Shown: positions 8,017 through 16,638, numbered from the stretch's first letter. The stretch is DNA of 40,160 nt from a bacterium UBA2219 (GCA_002327765.1 DCUH01000080.1:1-40160); one strand, 5' to 3'. A program made the numbers and translations. The notes: a model not told the origin generated them from the letters alone.

Positions 8017-8380
8017 TCCCCTCTTCGGGCTCTTCCCTGGTGTACTTCTCCTCGCGCTCGTTCTTCTCCTGGCATTCGACGCAGAACTTCGCGAAGGGGA
8101 GGACCTTGAGGCGCGCCCTCGGGATCTTCGTCCCGCAGTCCTCGCACAGGCCGTACGTTTCGTCCTCGATCCGGTCCAGCGCGTCGTCGATCTGCAGCAG
8201 TTTCCGCTTTTCCCGGTCCGTGAGGATCATGTCGAGCTCACGGGTCCTTTCCTCGGAAACCGAATCGAGAATGTCACCGATGTCCTGCGCCCCCGGTGCC
8301 GTCGTAGCCTTCGAGCGGCGTGCGATTTCGTGGACCAGGTCTTCCCGCATCTTGAGAAGCATGTCCTTGATCGGTTTCAT
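7982..8380 (-). CDS. DksA/TraR-type C4 zinc-finger protein
   Basis: A 132-residue protein. A helical coiled-coil region (residues 5-75) carries DILDSV at the presumed tip, close to the DxxDxA of DksA. The C4 zinc finger follows: CEDC (C79, C82) and CVEC (C100, C103). The C-terminal tail is acidic. DksA relatives enter the RNA polymerase secondary channel and, with ppGpp, adjust rRNA and amino-acid promoters. Whether this is the main DksA or a paralogue cannot be told from one copy. It has its own near-consensus promoter. Its last 35 bases overlap the mltG 3' end on the other strand. Confidence 0.88.
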   Translation of the reverse strand: MKPIKDMLLKMREDLVHEIARRSKATTAPGAQDIGDILDSVSEERTRELDMILTDREKRKLLQIDDALDRIEDETYGLCEDCGTKIPRARLKVLPFAKFCVECQEKNEREEKYTREEPEEGIRKVPMGEVEE

Positions 8381-8415
8381 CGGCGCCCGCCCTTGGGGAT
8401 AATGAAAATTGGCTT

Positions 8416-8443
8416 AGTATACCCGGGGAAATCCGGGTGTCAA
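8416..8443 (-). promoter_or_regulatory. Strong sigma-70 promoter of the DksA-type gene
   Basis: Minus strand: TTGACA (8443-8438), 16 bases, TATACT (8421-8416). The -35 overlaps the rimO stop codon (8442-8440), so the gene is expressed independently of the long rimO unit. The leader is about 30 bases. Confidence 0.7.
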
Positions 8444-9828
8444 TCGGATTCGGCCCCCTGCGCGGCAGAGATCGCCGCCGCCCGGAGGTCCCACTCCCTC
8501 GAGCCGGTCACCCGGGCGCGGCAGATGGTTCCCGGAGGGCCGTCGAAACCCGCCAGGCGGACGGAGCCGTCCACCTCGGGGGCCTGCCCGCGATGGCGGC
8601 CGACGGCCCCTCCCCGGGGGAAGACCTTCTCGACGAGGACCTGGACCGTCTCGCCGACGAGCGCCGCGTTGCGCGCGGCGAGGATGTCGGCCTGCGCGTC
8701 CCGTATGAGCTGCGCGCGCTCTTCCCGGACCCTCTCCGGCACCTGGCGCGGCATCGACGCGGCGGGGGTCCCCTCCTCCCGGGAGTAGGGGAAGACGCCG
8801 AGGTAGTCCCACCTCGTATCGTGGACGAATTGGAGAAGCCGGTCGAAGGCCCTCCGCGTCTCCCCCGGGAACCCGGCGATCAGCGACGTCCGGAGGAAGA
8901 CCCCCGGCACGGCCGCGCGCAGGCGCTCCACCATGCGGTACACCTCGGAAGGGCCGTACTTGCGTCCCATGGCGGCGAGGATCGCCGGGTCGATATGCTG
9001 CACCGGGATGTCCAGGTACGGGCAGACCTTCTCCTCGGAGCGAAGCAACTCCACGATGCCTTCGTCGACGCGCCCCGGGTAGAGGTACAGGAGGCGGACC
9101 CACCGGACGCCCCGGACCGCGCAGAGCGCGCGCACCAGGGAAACGAGGGCCCCCTTCTCCGCCCGGTCCGCCCCGTAGGCGGTGAGGTCCTGGCCGATGA
9201 GGTTGATCTCCCGGGCGCCGCGCCGGACGAGCCCGCGCGCCTCCGCCAGGAGGGATTCCCTGCCGCGGCTGCGCAGCGGCCCGCGGATTGCCGGGATCGC
9301 GCAGTAGGAGCAGCGGTTGTCGCACCCCTCCAGGATCTTCAGGAAAGCGGATCCCGCGGCGGCCGCGGCGGGAAGGCGGTGGCGGTACGCCGCGTCGGGA
9401 AGAGCCCCCTCGCCGACCACGGCGCGCGGGGCGGCGCCACCGCGCCCGCCCGTTTCCCGCAGCATCCCCGCCAGGATCCCCGGCAGGGCCGGGATGTCGC
9501 CGGGGCCCAGGAACAGGTCGACCTCGGGAAGCAGCCCGGGGAGGTCGTCCCGGTACCTGCGGGCCAGGCAGCCGGCCAGGACGAGCAGGCGGATCCGTCC
9601 CCGCCGCTTCTCCCGCGCCAGCCCGAGGATCTCCTCGATCGACTCCTCCTTGGCCGCCCGGACGAACCCGCACGTGTTGAGCACCGCGACGTCGGCGCGG
9701 CCGCCGGGCACCAGGGCGAACCCCTTCCCCTCTAGCAGCCCCGCCATCACCTCGGAGTCGACGGCGTTCTTCCCGCAGCCGAGGGTGTGGATCCGGACCG
9801 TCGCCGCCGTCTTGCCCTTCCGGGTCAA
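8440..9828 (-). CDS. rimO: Ribosomal protein uS12 methylthiotransferase RimO
   Basis: A 462-residue radical-SAM methylthiotransferase. The N-terminal UPF0004 domain has the three cluster cysteines C18 (HTLGCGKN), C53 (NTCGFV) and C87 (LAGCLA). The radical-SAM CxxxCxxC is at C169, C173 and C176 (EGCDNRCSYCAIP). A C-terminal TRAM-like region covers about 390-462. RimO methylthiolates an Asp of ribosomal protein S12; CAIPAIRGPLRSR is RimO-like rather than MiaB-like. Start is TTG 9828-9826, overlapping the lolA stop as TTGA; no ATG or GTG lies before the first cysteine motif. It is the last gene of the radC-plsC-rnj-ftsK-lolA-rimO unit. Confidence 0.93.
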   Translation of the reverse strand: MTRKGKTAATVRIHTLGCGKNAVDSEVMAGLLEGKGFALVPGGRADVAVLNTCGFVRAAKEESIEEILGLAREKRRGRIRLLVLAGCLARRYRDDLPGLLPEVDLFLGPGDIPALPGILAGMLRETGGRGGAAPRAVVGEGALPDAAYRHRLPAAAAAGSAFLKILEGCDNRCSYCAIPAIRGPLRSRGRESLLAEARGLVRRGAREINLIGQDLTAYGADRAEKGALVSLVRALCAVRGVRWVRLLYLYPGRVDEGIVELLRSEEKVCPYLDIPVQHIDPAILAAMGRKYGPSEVYRMVERLRAAVPGVFLRTSLIAGFPGETRRAFDRLLQFVHDTRWDYLGVFPYSREEGTPAASMPRQVPERVREERAQLIRDAQADILAARNAALVGETVQVLVEKVFPRGGAVGRHRGQAPEVDGSVRLAGFDGPPGTICRARVTGSREWDLRAAAISAAQGAESD

Positions 9829-10526
9829 CCGTCCACCACGGGCACCCCCGCCGGCTTGCGGAACAGGAACAGGTCCGGCGGAAGCCGCGGGTCGATCTCG
9901 ATGTCGGAGAGATACAGATGGTTTTCCCCGCCGAGGCGGTCGAAGAGATGGACTTCAAGGATGAGGCCGTCCCGGCTGCCCACCACGAGGTCGATCCGCC
10001 GGACCTCCGGCGCGCCGTCCCCCCGGGGGAGAAGCCGCAGTAGCGTCTCCGCCCCTTCCTTCCGGGGAACGGATTCCTCCACCCGGAACATCCCGGAGAT
10101 GTCTCCCTTTCCGAAAAGCAGCAGGAGGGGGATCTTGCCTCCGAGGCTCTTCTCGTCGACCTTTCTGCGGATCACCTGGGGGGAGCCCGCGGGCCGGAAA
10201 TAGAAGTGTTCGCCGTCCGCGAGGAACAGCTGCTCCTCGGGCGCCTGGTAGTCCCACCGCATCATCAGCGGGCGGCCGAAATACAGCTTCCCGGAGGCCT
10301 TCCGCACGATCCCGACGTTCTGCAGCGGGATCTCCTGGCGGAACCGGGCGGACAGGGTCCGGGCGGCGGCGTACCGCTCGCCGACCTTCCGGAGGAGGGC
10401 GTCGCCCGCCGCCGTCCCCGCCGAAGGGGGCGCCTCCGCGCGCACCGCCCCGGCGAAGAGAACCGGGGCCGCGAGCAGCCACGCCAACAGCGGAAGAACC
10501 GTTCCGGCACGGGTCCACCTGCGCAT
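9825..10526 (-). CDS. lolA: Outer-membrane lipoprotein carrier protein LolA
   Basis: A 233-residue periplasmic protein with a signal peptide: basic MRRWTR, a hydrophobic stretch to about residue 27, and a probable cut after AVRA (near residue 30). The body shows LolA features: ARFRQEI, GKLYFGRPLMMRWDYQAPEEQ, LFLADGEHFYFR and the C-terminal NHLYLSDIEIDPRLPPDLFLF. LolA ferries lipoproteins from LolCDE to LolB or the outer membrane. The start at ATG 10526 follows GGAGG and AGAAGG, and lies 5 bases after the ftsK stop. The ftsK-lolA pair is a frequent bacterial arrangement. This gene is good evidence for an outer membrane. Confidence 0.9.
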   Translation of the reverse strand: MRRWTRAGTVLPLLAWLLAAPVLFAGAVRAEAPPSAGTAAGDALLRKVGERYAAARTLSARFRQEIPLQNVGIVRKASGKLYFGRPLMMRWDYQAPEEQLFLADGEHFYFRPAGSPQVIRRKVDEKSLGGKIPLLLLFGKGDISGMFRVEESVPRKEGAETLLRLLPRGDGAPEVRRIDLVVGSRDGLILEVHLFDRLGGENHLYLSDIEIDPRLPPDLFLFRKPAGVPVVDG

Positions 10527-10531
10527 CCTTC

Positions 10532-12679
10532 TCAATCCTCCTTGCGAGGCAGGAACACCTCGCGCTGCTTCCCGCCCTCGGCGGGGCCGACGATCCCCTG
10601 CCGCTCCATTTCCTCGATGATCCGAGCCGCCCGGTTGAACCCGATCTTCAGGCGCCGCTGGAGGAAGGACACGGACGCGCGCCCGGTGCGGCTGACCTCC
10701 TCCACCGCGGCGTCGAACATCTCGTCGCGGGAGGGGTCGGGCTCCTCCGAGGTCGGCGGCGCCGTGATCGCGGAGTCGTACACCGGCGCCCCCTGGCTTT
10801 TCAGGTGGTCCACGACGCGCTGGATCTCCCCCTCGGTCACGTACGGCCCGTGGACGCGGAGGATCCCCCCCACTCCCGGCTGGAGGAACAGCATGTCGCC
10901 GAACCCCAACAGCGTTTCCGCCCCGCCCTGGTCCAGGATGGTCCGCGAATCGACCTGGGAGGTCACCTTGAAGGAGACGCGCGAGGGGAAGTTCGCCTTG
11001 ATGACCCCGGTCAGGACGTCCACGGAAGGACGCTGCGTCGCGAACACGAGGTGGATCCCCGCCGCGCGCGCCATCTGCGTGAGCTGGGTGATGGAATCCT
11101 CGACCTCCCGCCTCGAGGCGGCGGTCATCATCAGGTCGGCCAGCTCGTCGATGACGATGACGATGTACGGGATCTTCCCCAGCTCGTCGCTTTCGCCGGC
11201 CCCCTTCGTCCGCCCCGACGCCCCCTGCCGCTTCTCCACGAACTGGTTGAAGGCGTCGATGTGGCGGACGCCGTTCTCCATCATGAGCTGGTACCGCCCC
11301 CTCATCTCCCCGACCGCCCACTTGAGCACGTGCGCCGCTTCCCTCGGCTGGGTCACCACGGGGTGGTAAAGGTGCGGGATCCCGTCATAAAGGGAAAGCT
11401 CGAGCATCTTCGGATCGACGAGGATCAGCCGGACGTCTTCGGGGGTGGCCCGGTAGAGGATCGAGAGGATCATGGTGTGCAGCGCCACGCTCTTCCCGGA
11501 CCCGGTGGTGCCCGCGATCAGCAGGTGGGGCATCTTGCCCAGGTCCCGCACGACCGGCACGCCGAAGATGTCCTTCCCCAGCGCGAGCGTCAGCACGGAA
11601 GTCGCCGAGGAGTAGGCCGGGCATCCCAGCATCTCGCGCAGGACGATGGGGGACCTGCGGGCGTTCGGGATCTCGAACCCCATGACACCCTTCCCCGGGA
11701 TGTTTGGGATCACGCGGACCGATTCGCACCGCATCGCGAGCGCAAGGTCGCCGGCCATCGCCGATACCCGGTGCGCCTTGATCCCGGGGGCGGGCCGGAA
11801 CTCGTACATGGTGACCAGCGGGCCTTTGCGGATCTCTGTGATCGCCCCGTCGATGTCGTGCTCCATCAGCTTTTTCATGAGCGCGTGCGCGTTGTCCTGA
11901 AGGGCCGAGTCGTCGATTTTCTCTTCCTGCCCCTTGCCCGGCTCGAGCAGGTCGAGCGCAGGGAGCACGAAGGCCTTCCCCGCGGCCCTCGGCGGGAGCG
12001 ACTCCTCGTCCGCCGGGCGCGGCGGCACGACGCGCGGCGCAACCGGCCCCTCCCTCCTCGGCGGAGCGTCGGGCTCGGCCTCCCACGCCTCCTTCGCGAC
12101 GAGCTTCTCCTTCACCATCGCGCGCACCTTCTCGGACGGCTTCTCCCGGCGCCACAGGGACGGGATCCCGCTCAGGGGGACCCCCGTCGCCAGCATCAGG
12201 GAGAACAGCAGCAGGGCGAATAGCAGGAGGACGCCCCCCGCCGTGCTCAGCAGCTTCCCGAGAAGCTGCCGGCCGAGGAGCTCCCCGACGATCCCCGGCA
12301 GGAAGATGTCCTGCCCGAAGACCGAGACGTGCCCGGTGAAGAAGCTCAGGATCCCCAGGGCGGAGCAGACGGCGAGCAGCCCCCCCGCGGCGCGCTTCCA
12401 CTTTTCCAGCACGCCCCCTCCCCGGAAAATCCAGTACGCGAGAAGCAGGCAGAGCAGCGGGAACCCGACGGCACCGATCCCGAAAAACTGGAACAGCAGG
12501 TCGGAGACGACCGCCCCGGCCGCCCCGCCCCAGTTGCGGACCGGGACACCCGGCACGCTCGCCGCGGAGAGCGAGGGGTCGTGCTGGTTGAACGATACGA
12601 GCGCCAGCGCGAGGTACAGGCCCGCCGTCGAGAACACGATCGCGAGAGTATCCCGCTTGATCTTCGCCGGGTCGGTCAA
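10532..12679 (-). CDS. ftsK: DNA translocase FtsK
   Basis: A 715-residue septal DNA pump. Four membrane helices occupy residues 11-30, 60-86, 100-118 and 145-170. A short Pro/Arg-rich linker (180-235) follows, then the alpha/beta motor with Walker A GTTGSGKS (390-397), Walker B IVIVIDELADL (about 505-515) and the QRPSVDVLTGVIKANFPSR block. The gamma winged helix at the end (about 655-715, VSFLQRRLKIGFNRAARIIE) reads KOPS sites. The linker is far shorter than in E. coli, as in SpoIIIE-type proteins. Start is TTG 12679-12677, three bases after the rnj stop, with GGAG inside the rnj end. FtsK moves the terminus region and activates Xer dimer resolution. Confidence 0.94.
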   Translation of the reverse strand: MTDPAKIKRDTLAIVFSTAGLYLALALVSFNQHDPSLSAASVPGVPVRNWGGAAGAVVSDLLFQFFGIGAVGFPLLCLLLAYWIFRGGGVLEKWKRAAGGLLAVCSALGILSFFTGHVSVFGQDIFLPGIVGELLGRQLLGKLLSTAGGVLLLFALLLFSLMLATGVPLSGIPSLWRREKPSEKVRAMVKEKLVAKEAWEAEPDAPPRREGPVAPRVVPPRPADEESLPPRAAGKAFVLPALDLLEPGKGQEEKIDDSALQDNAHALMKKLMEHDIDGAITEIRKGPLVTMYEFRPAPGIKAHRVSAMAGDLALAMRCESVRVIPNIPGKGVMGFEIPNARRSPIVLREMLGCPAYSSATSVLTLALGKDIFGVPVVRDLGKMPHLLIAGTTGSGKSVALHTMILSILYRATPEDVRLILVDPKMLELSLYDGIPHLYHPVVTQPREAAHVLKWAVGEMRGRYQLMMENGVRHIDAFNQFVEKRQGASGRTKGAGESDELGKIPYIVIVIDELADLMMTAASRREVEDSITQLTQMARAAGIHLVFATQRPSVDVLTGVIKANFPSRVSFKVTSQVDSRTILDQGGAETLLGFGDMLFLQPGVGGILRVHGPYVTEGEIQRVVDHLKSQGAPVYDSAITAPPTSEEPDPSRDEMFDAAVEEVSRTGRASVSFLQRRLKIGFNRAARIIEEMERQGIVGPAEGGKQREVFLPRKED

Positions 12680-12682
12680 GGC

Positions 12683-14329
12683 CTACAGCTCCATGAGAAC
12701 GGGAACGATCATCGGTTTCCGTTCGAGTCGCTTGTTGAAATACCTGCGAAGGGCGCGCCGGATGCCGGTCTGCATCTCCGCGAAGTCGGTCCGCGTCTGC
12801 GCGCCGGACTCCTCGAGGACCTGCAGGACCTCGCGCCTCGCGCCATCGACCAGCTCCTCTTCGCCGTTCTCCATCAGCACGCCCCGCGTGACGATGTCGG
12901 GCCCGTAGAGGATCTCGCCGGTTCCCGAGGACAGGCCCAGCACGACCATCACCAGCCCGACCTGGGAAAGGTGGTAACGGTCCTTGAGCACGACGCTCTC
13001 GACGTCCCCCACGCCCTTGCCGTCGACGAAGAGATGCCCCACCTCCATCCTCTGCGCGCGGGACATCTTCCCATCGCGGAATTCGAGGACGTCGCCGTTG
13101 AGGGCAATCTCCGTCTCCGGGACGCCCAGCCCCCGCGCCAGGTTCCTGTGCCGGACGAGCAGCCTGGGCTCCCCGTGCACCGGAACGAAGTTCGCGGGGT
13201 GGACCGCCTCGATCATCGCCTCGAGCTCCCTGCGGCTGCCGTGGCCGGAAACGTGGATCTCGGATATCTTCTCATACAGGACGTCCGCGCCCGCCAGGAA
13301 AAGCCGGTCGATCATGCTGGCGATGGCGCGCTCGTTCCCCGGGATGAACTTGGAGGAGAGCACGGCGGTGTCGCCCGGCCGCACCTTGATGTGCTTGTGC
13401 TCCCCCAGCGCCATCAGCGTCAGCGCGGACCGGGGCTCCCCCTGCGTCCCGGTGGTCACCACCGCGACCTCCAGGTCGGGAAGTACCCCCGCGTCTTCCA
13501 CCGGAATCAGGATGTCGGGCCTCGGGAGGGCGAGGTACCCCAGGTCGATCGCCGTCTCCACGTTCCGGATCATGCTCTTCCCGCAGAGGGCCACCCGGCG
13601 CCCGCACCGTCCGGCCGCCTTGAGCGCCTCCTGCACCCGGTAAAGGTTCGAGGAGAACATGGCGACGATGACGCGGCCCGGGGCCTGCCGGAAGACATCC
13701 GAGAGGGCTTCCCCCACGAACCTCTCCGGAAGGCTGCTCCCGTCGTGCTCGACGTTCGTGGAGTCGGAGAACAGCGCCGTCACGCCTTCCCGGGACACCG
13801 CCCGTAGGCGCCCGATGGCGGTCGGCACGCCGTCGAGCGGGAACGGGTCGATCTTGAAATCTCCCGTGTGGACGAAGACCCCTTCGCCGCACCGCAGGAT
13901 GTACCCGACGGCGTCGGGGATGCTGTGGCACACCGGGAACGCCTCGACGTCGAAGCCCCCGACCCGGAACCGGGCGTCGCGCGCGATGGGGACGAGCCGC
14001 GCCCGGTCGAGCCCGTGCTCCGCCAGGCGGTGGCGGAGCAGCCCGAGCGTTAGCTGCGTTCCGTACACCGGGATGTCGAATTCCCTCAAAAGGAACGGGA
14101 CCCCCCCGATGTGGTCCTCGTGGCCGTGCGTCAGCAGCAGCGCGGAGACGCCAGGGGCCGCGTCCCGCAGGACGGAGAAGTCGGGGACGACGTAATCAAC
14201 CCCCAGCATCGTGTCGTCGGGGAACATGAGGCCCGCGTCGACGAGGATCGCCGTGCCGCCCTCGTCGAACAGCATGGAGTTCATCCCGATCTCCCCGAGC
14301 CCGCCCAGCGGCATCACGCGCAGCGTCAT
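12683..14329 (-). CDS. rnj: Ribonuclease J
   Basis: A 548-residue metallo-beta-lactamase/beta-CASP RNase. LTHGHEDHIGG (residues 66-76) holds the metal ligands; further family motifs are VCHSIPDAVG, FVHTGDFKIDP, FSDSTNVEHDG, TGTQGEPRSAL and the beta-CASP HVSGHG. A C-terminal domain (about 450-548) completes the usual length. RNase J combines 5' exonuclease and endonuclease activity in mRNA decay and rRNA processing. Its presence in a diderm beside FtsK is typical of delta- and epsilonproteobacterial lineages. The ATG overlaps the plsC stop as ATGA. The stop lies 3 bases before the ftsK TTG, so ftsK translation probably depends on rnj. Confidence 0.92.
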   Translation of the reverse strand: MTLRVMPLGGLGEIGMNSMLFDEGGTAILVDAGLMFPDDTMLGVDYVVPDFSVLRDAAPGVSALLLTHGHEDHIGGVPFLLREFDIPVYGTQLTLGLLRHRLAEHGLDRARLVPIARDARFRVGGFDVEAFPVCHSIPDAVGYILRCGEGVFVHTGDFKIDPFPLDGVPTAIGRLRAVSREGVTALFSDSTNVEHDGSSLPERFVGEALSDVFRQAPGRVIVAMFSSNLYRVQEALKAAGRCGRRVALCGKSMIRNVETAIDLGYLALPRPDILIPVEDAGVLPDLEVAVVTTGTQGEPRSALTLMALGEHKHIKVRPGDTAVLSSKFIPGNERAIASMIDRLFLAGADVLYEKISEIHVSGHGSRRELEAMIEAVHPANFVPVHGEPRLLVRHRNLARGLGVPETEIALNGDVLEFRDGKMSRAQRMEVGHLFVDGKGVGDVESVVLKDRYHLSQVGLVMVVLGLSSGTGEILYGPDIVTRGVLMENGEEELVDGARREVLQVLEESGAQTRTDFAEMQTGIRRALRRYFNKRLERKPMIVPVLMEL

Positions 14330-15036
14330 CCCCGTCCCTCCGACGAAGCCGCGGCGAGGATGCGCGCCCGGGCGGCCGGCGCGACCCGCCCCTTCACGTC
14401 CCCCGCCATCTCCTCCGCCGAGAGCGGCGGTAGGACCCGCAAGAGCAGCCTGGCTTGCCGGAATGCCCGCGCCCCCCGCGGCATCGCCCGGTAGCCGCCG
14501 TCGACGTATACCGGGACCACCTTTGCTCCGGCTTCCAGGGCGATCCGGAACGCGCCGGTCTTGAACGCGCCGATCGAGCCGTCCCGGGTGCGCCTCCCTT
14601 CCGGGAAGACGAGGAGCAGCTGGCCGGCCGAAAGCCTGGCGGCGGCTTCCCGGAACATCCGGGGGGCGTCGCGCGGGTCCTTCCGGTCGATGAAGAGGTT
14701 CCCCGCGTACGCCATCGCCCTGCCGAAGAGGAAGATCCTGCCCAGCTCGCGCTTCGAGAGGAACCGGACGGGACGCGAAAACGCGGACAGGAACAGCGGG
14801 ATGTCGACCAGGCTCTGGTGGTTTGACACCAGCATGGCGCCGCCGGCAGGCAGGTTCTCCATTCCCTCCACCTGTACGCTCCACCCCCCCACCTTGATGA
14901 ACGTCCTTCCCCACCAGGCCATGACGCCCGCCGCCGCGGATTCTCCCAGGCCCAGGAACCCCGCGAGGTACGCCGCCACGGTGCACGAGACCGTGAGGAG
15001 CAGGACCGCCACCGCACGCAGGAACCCGAGGATCAC
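14326..15036 (-). CDS. plsC: 1-acyl-sn-glycerol-3-phosphate acyltransferase (PlsC family)
   Basis: A 236-residue membrane acyltransferase. One strong membrane helix lies at residues 5-28. The catalytic NHQSLVD (72-78, an Hx4D motif) and the substrate-binding FPEGRRTRDG (144-153) are intact, with VPVYVDGGY following. It would transfer an acyl group to the 2-position of lysophosphatidate to give phosphatidate at the inner membrane. Start at GTG 15036-15034 overlaps the radC stop as GTGA; an upstream frame is only the radC shadow. The stop overlaps the rnj start. Confidence 0.9.
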   Translation of the reverse strand: MILGFLRAVAVLLLTVSCTVAAYLAGFLGLGESAAAGVMAWWGRTFIKVGGWSVQVEGMENLPAGGAMLVSNHQSLVDIPLFLSAFSRPVRFLSKRELGRIFLFGRAMAYAGNLFIDRKDPRDAPRMFREAAARLSAGQLLLVFPEGRRTRDGSIGAFKTGAFRIALEAGAKVVPVYVDGGYRAMPRGARAFRQARLLLRVLPPLSAEEMAGDVKGRVAPAARARILAAASSEGRG

Positions 15037-15611
15037 CAGTCGCCCTCCTCGCGGAAGCTGTAGAACGCGCCGTCCCCCAGGATGACGTGGTCGATCACCG
15101 GGATGCCGAGGATTCCCCCCGCCGAGCGCAGCCGCCGCGTGACCTCCCTGTCCTGCTCGCTGGGCGAGGGATCGCCGCTCGGGTGGTTGTGGACCAGGAT
15201 GACGGCCGCGGCCCGCTCCCGGACCGCCGCGACGAACACCTCCCGCGGGTGGATGAGGCTTCCGTCGAGTATCCCCGAGGACACCCGATCCTCGCGCAGC
15301 GGCCGGTGCTTCACGTCGAGGAGCACGGAGAGGAACACCTCCACCGGGGCGTCCGCGAACAGGTACCGGTACCTCCCGAAGACGTCCGCCCCCGACCGGA
15401 ACGGCTCCGGTCGATGAACGGGGGCGGAAAGCGCCCTCCGGGCGAGCTCGACGGCGGCTTCCCACCTCAGGCGCGCGGCCCCTTCGGCGGGGGGAGCCCC
15501 CCGGGCCACCCGGTGCATCTCCTCCCCCTCGCCGGGGAACGCCATGCGGAACAGCTCGTCTTCCTCCACGCTTTCCAGGGGACGTCCGTCCCGGCCGGGC
15601 ACGATCCGCAT
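15033..15611 (-). CDS. radC: RadC-family JAB/MPN-domain protein, short N-terminus
   Basis: A 192-residue protein with a complete MPN+/JAMM metal site, HNHPSGDPSPSEQD (141-154). The upstream Glu is in the EVFLSVLLDVKH strand (about 91). Usual RadC proteins are about 225 residues with a helix-hairpin-helix N-terminus; here residues 1-60 keep only weak traces of it. Biochemical role is unsettled: the old DNA-repair name rests on a misassigned mutant. Start taken at ATG 15611, directly after the strong GGGAGGCGGG. An ATG at 15656 would add 15 residues but has no such site. First gene of the minus unit that ends with rimO, and transcribed from its own promoter. Confidence 0.85.
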   Translation of the reverse strand: MRIVPGRDGRPLESVEEDELFRMAFPGEGEEMHRVARGAPPAEGAARLRWEAAVELARRALSAPVHRPEPFRSGADVFGRYRYLFADAPVEVFLSVLLDVKHRPLREDRVSSGILDGSLIHPREVFVAAVRERAAAVILVHNHPSGDPSPSEQDREVTRRLRSAGGILGIPVIDHVILGDGAFYSFREEGDW

Positions 15612-15643
15612 CCCGCCTCCCGAAGCGAAATGCGAAAGAATCC

Positions 15644-15672
15644 ATTCAAATACCATTCCCGAATTTTGTCAA
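15644..15672 (-). promoter_or_regulatory. Promoter of the radC-plsC-rnj-ftsK-lolA-rimO unit
   Basis: Minus strand: TTGACA (15672-15667), 17 bases, TTGAAT (15649-15644). The transcript would start about 25 bases before the radC ATG and carry its GGGAGG site. The -35 element overlaps the divergent moxR -35 on the plus strand. Confidence 0.55.
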
Positions 15673-15696
15673 AGAGACGGCCGCATGAAGGATAAT
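15666..15696 (+). promoter_or_regulatory. Candidate promoter of the moxR unit
   Basis: TTGTCA at 15666-15671, 19 bases, GATAAT at 15691-15696. The expected transcript start (about 15703) coincides with the second in-frame ATG of moxR. Confidence 0.4.
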
Positions 15697-15702
15697 ATTC
15701 CG

Positions 15703-16638
15703 ATGGAGAACCCGTTGTCGGAATCGCTGTCGAAGTTCCGCGCAAACATCGAATCCGTCCTGCTGGGGAAGCGGGAAGCGGTCGACCTGGCGATGGCGTC
15801 CTTCCTGGCGGGGGGGCACATCCTGCTCGAGGACGTCCCCGGCACGGGGAAGACGACGCTGGCGCGCGCGCTGTCGGCGGGGATCTCCGGGACCTTCCGG
15901 CGGGTGCAGTTCACGGGCGACCTCCTTCCCCAGGACATCGTCGGGGTGCACATCCTGAGCGAGGACCGGAAATCCTTCGTTTTTTCCCCGGGCCCCCTCT
16001 TCGCCAACATCGTCCTGGCGGACGAGATCAACCGCGGGAACCCGAGGGCCCAGAGCGCCCTGCTCGAAGCGATGAGCGAGCGGCAGGTGACGGTGGACAA
16101 CCGGACCTACAAGCTTCCCGACCCCTTCCTCGTGATCGCCACGCAGAACCCGTACGAGCAGCACGGGACGTACCCGCTGCCGGAATCGCAGCTCGACCGG
16201 TTCAATCTCCGGCTGCGGCTGGACTACCCGGACCGGGAATCGGAAACACGGCTCATCCGGGAGAACACCCTGCTGACGATGCGCGACGGCATACCGGCCT
16301 CCCTGCTGCCGGAGCAGGTCGTCTCCCTGCGCGAAGAGGTGAACCGGGTGGCCGTCCACGACGCGCTGATCGACTACGTCCAGCGGATCACCGCGGCGAC
16401 GAGGGCCCACCCCGCCGTCCGGCTCGGCGCCTCCCCGCGCAGCGCGATCGGGCTGAAGGCCACCGCCCAGGCGCTCGCCCGCTTGGAGGAGAGGGACCAC
16501 GTGGTCCCGGGGGACATCCGCCGGGCGGCCCCGGCGGTCCTGTGCCACCGCGTGTTCCCCAAGGGCGGAGCGATGGCGACGGACGCCTCGCGGGCCATCC
16601 TCGAGGAGATCCTCTCGACCGTTCCCGCCCCGCTGTGA
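15703..16638 (+). CDS. MoxR-family AAA+ ATPase
   Basis: A 311-residue AAA_3 ATPase. Walker A is DVPGTGKTT (44-52), Walker B VLADEINR (104-111), then the MoxR hallmark ATQNPYEQHGTYPLPESQLDRF and the AAA lid with HPAVRLGASPRS. MoxR proteins act as chaperone-like ATPases that mature a partner often encoded next door by DUF58/VWA genes, as here. Start taken at ATG 15703, with GAAGGA 10 bases upstream and a typical family N-terminus; ATG 15685 (six residues longer) is possible but would lie before the predicted transcript start. The stop overlaps the DUF58 GTG start. Confidence 0.9.
   Translation: MENPLSESLSKFRANIESVLLGKREAVDLAMASFLAGGHILLEDVPGTGKTTLARALSAGISGTFRRVQFTGDLLPQDIVGVHILSEDRKSFVFSPGPLFANIVLADEINRGNPRAQSALLEAMSERQVTVDNRTYKLPDPFLVIATQNPYEQHGTYPLPESQLDRFNLRLRLDYPDRESETRLIRENTLLTMRDGIPASLLPEQVVSLREEVNRVAVHDALIDYVQRITAATRAHPAVRLGASPRSAIGLKATAQALARLEERDHVVPGDIRRAAPAVLCHRVFPKGGAMATDASRAILEEILSTVPAPL

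Noticed and set aside
8422..8437. ACCCGG...CCGGGT hairpin after rimO as a terminator
   Set aside because: It forms the spacer of the next promoter and has no T run on the minus strand.
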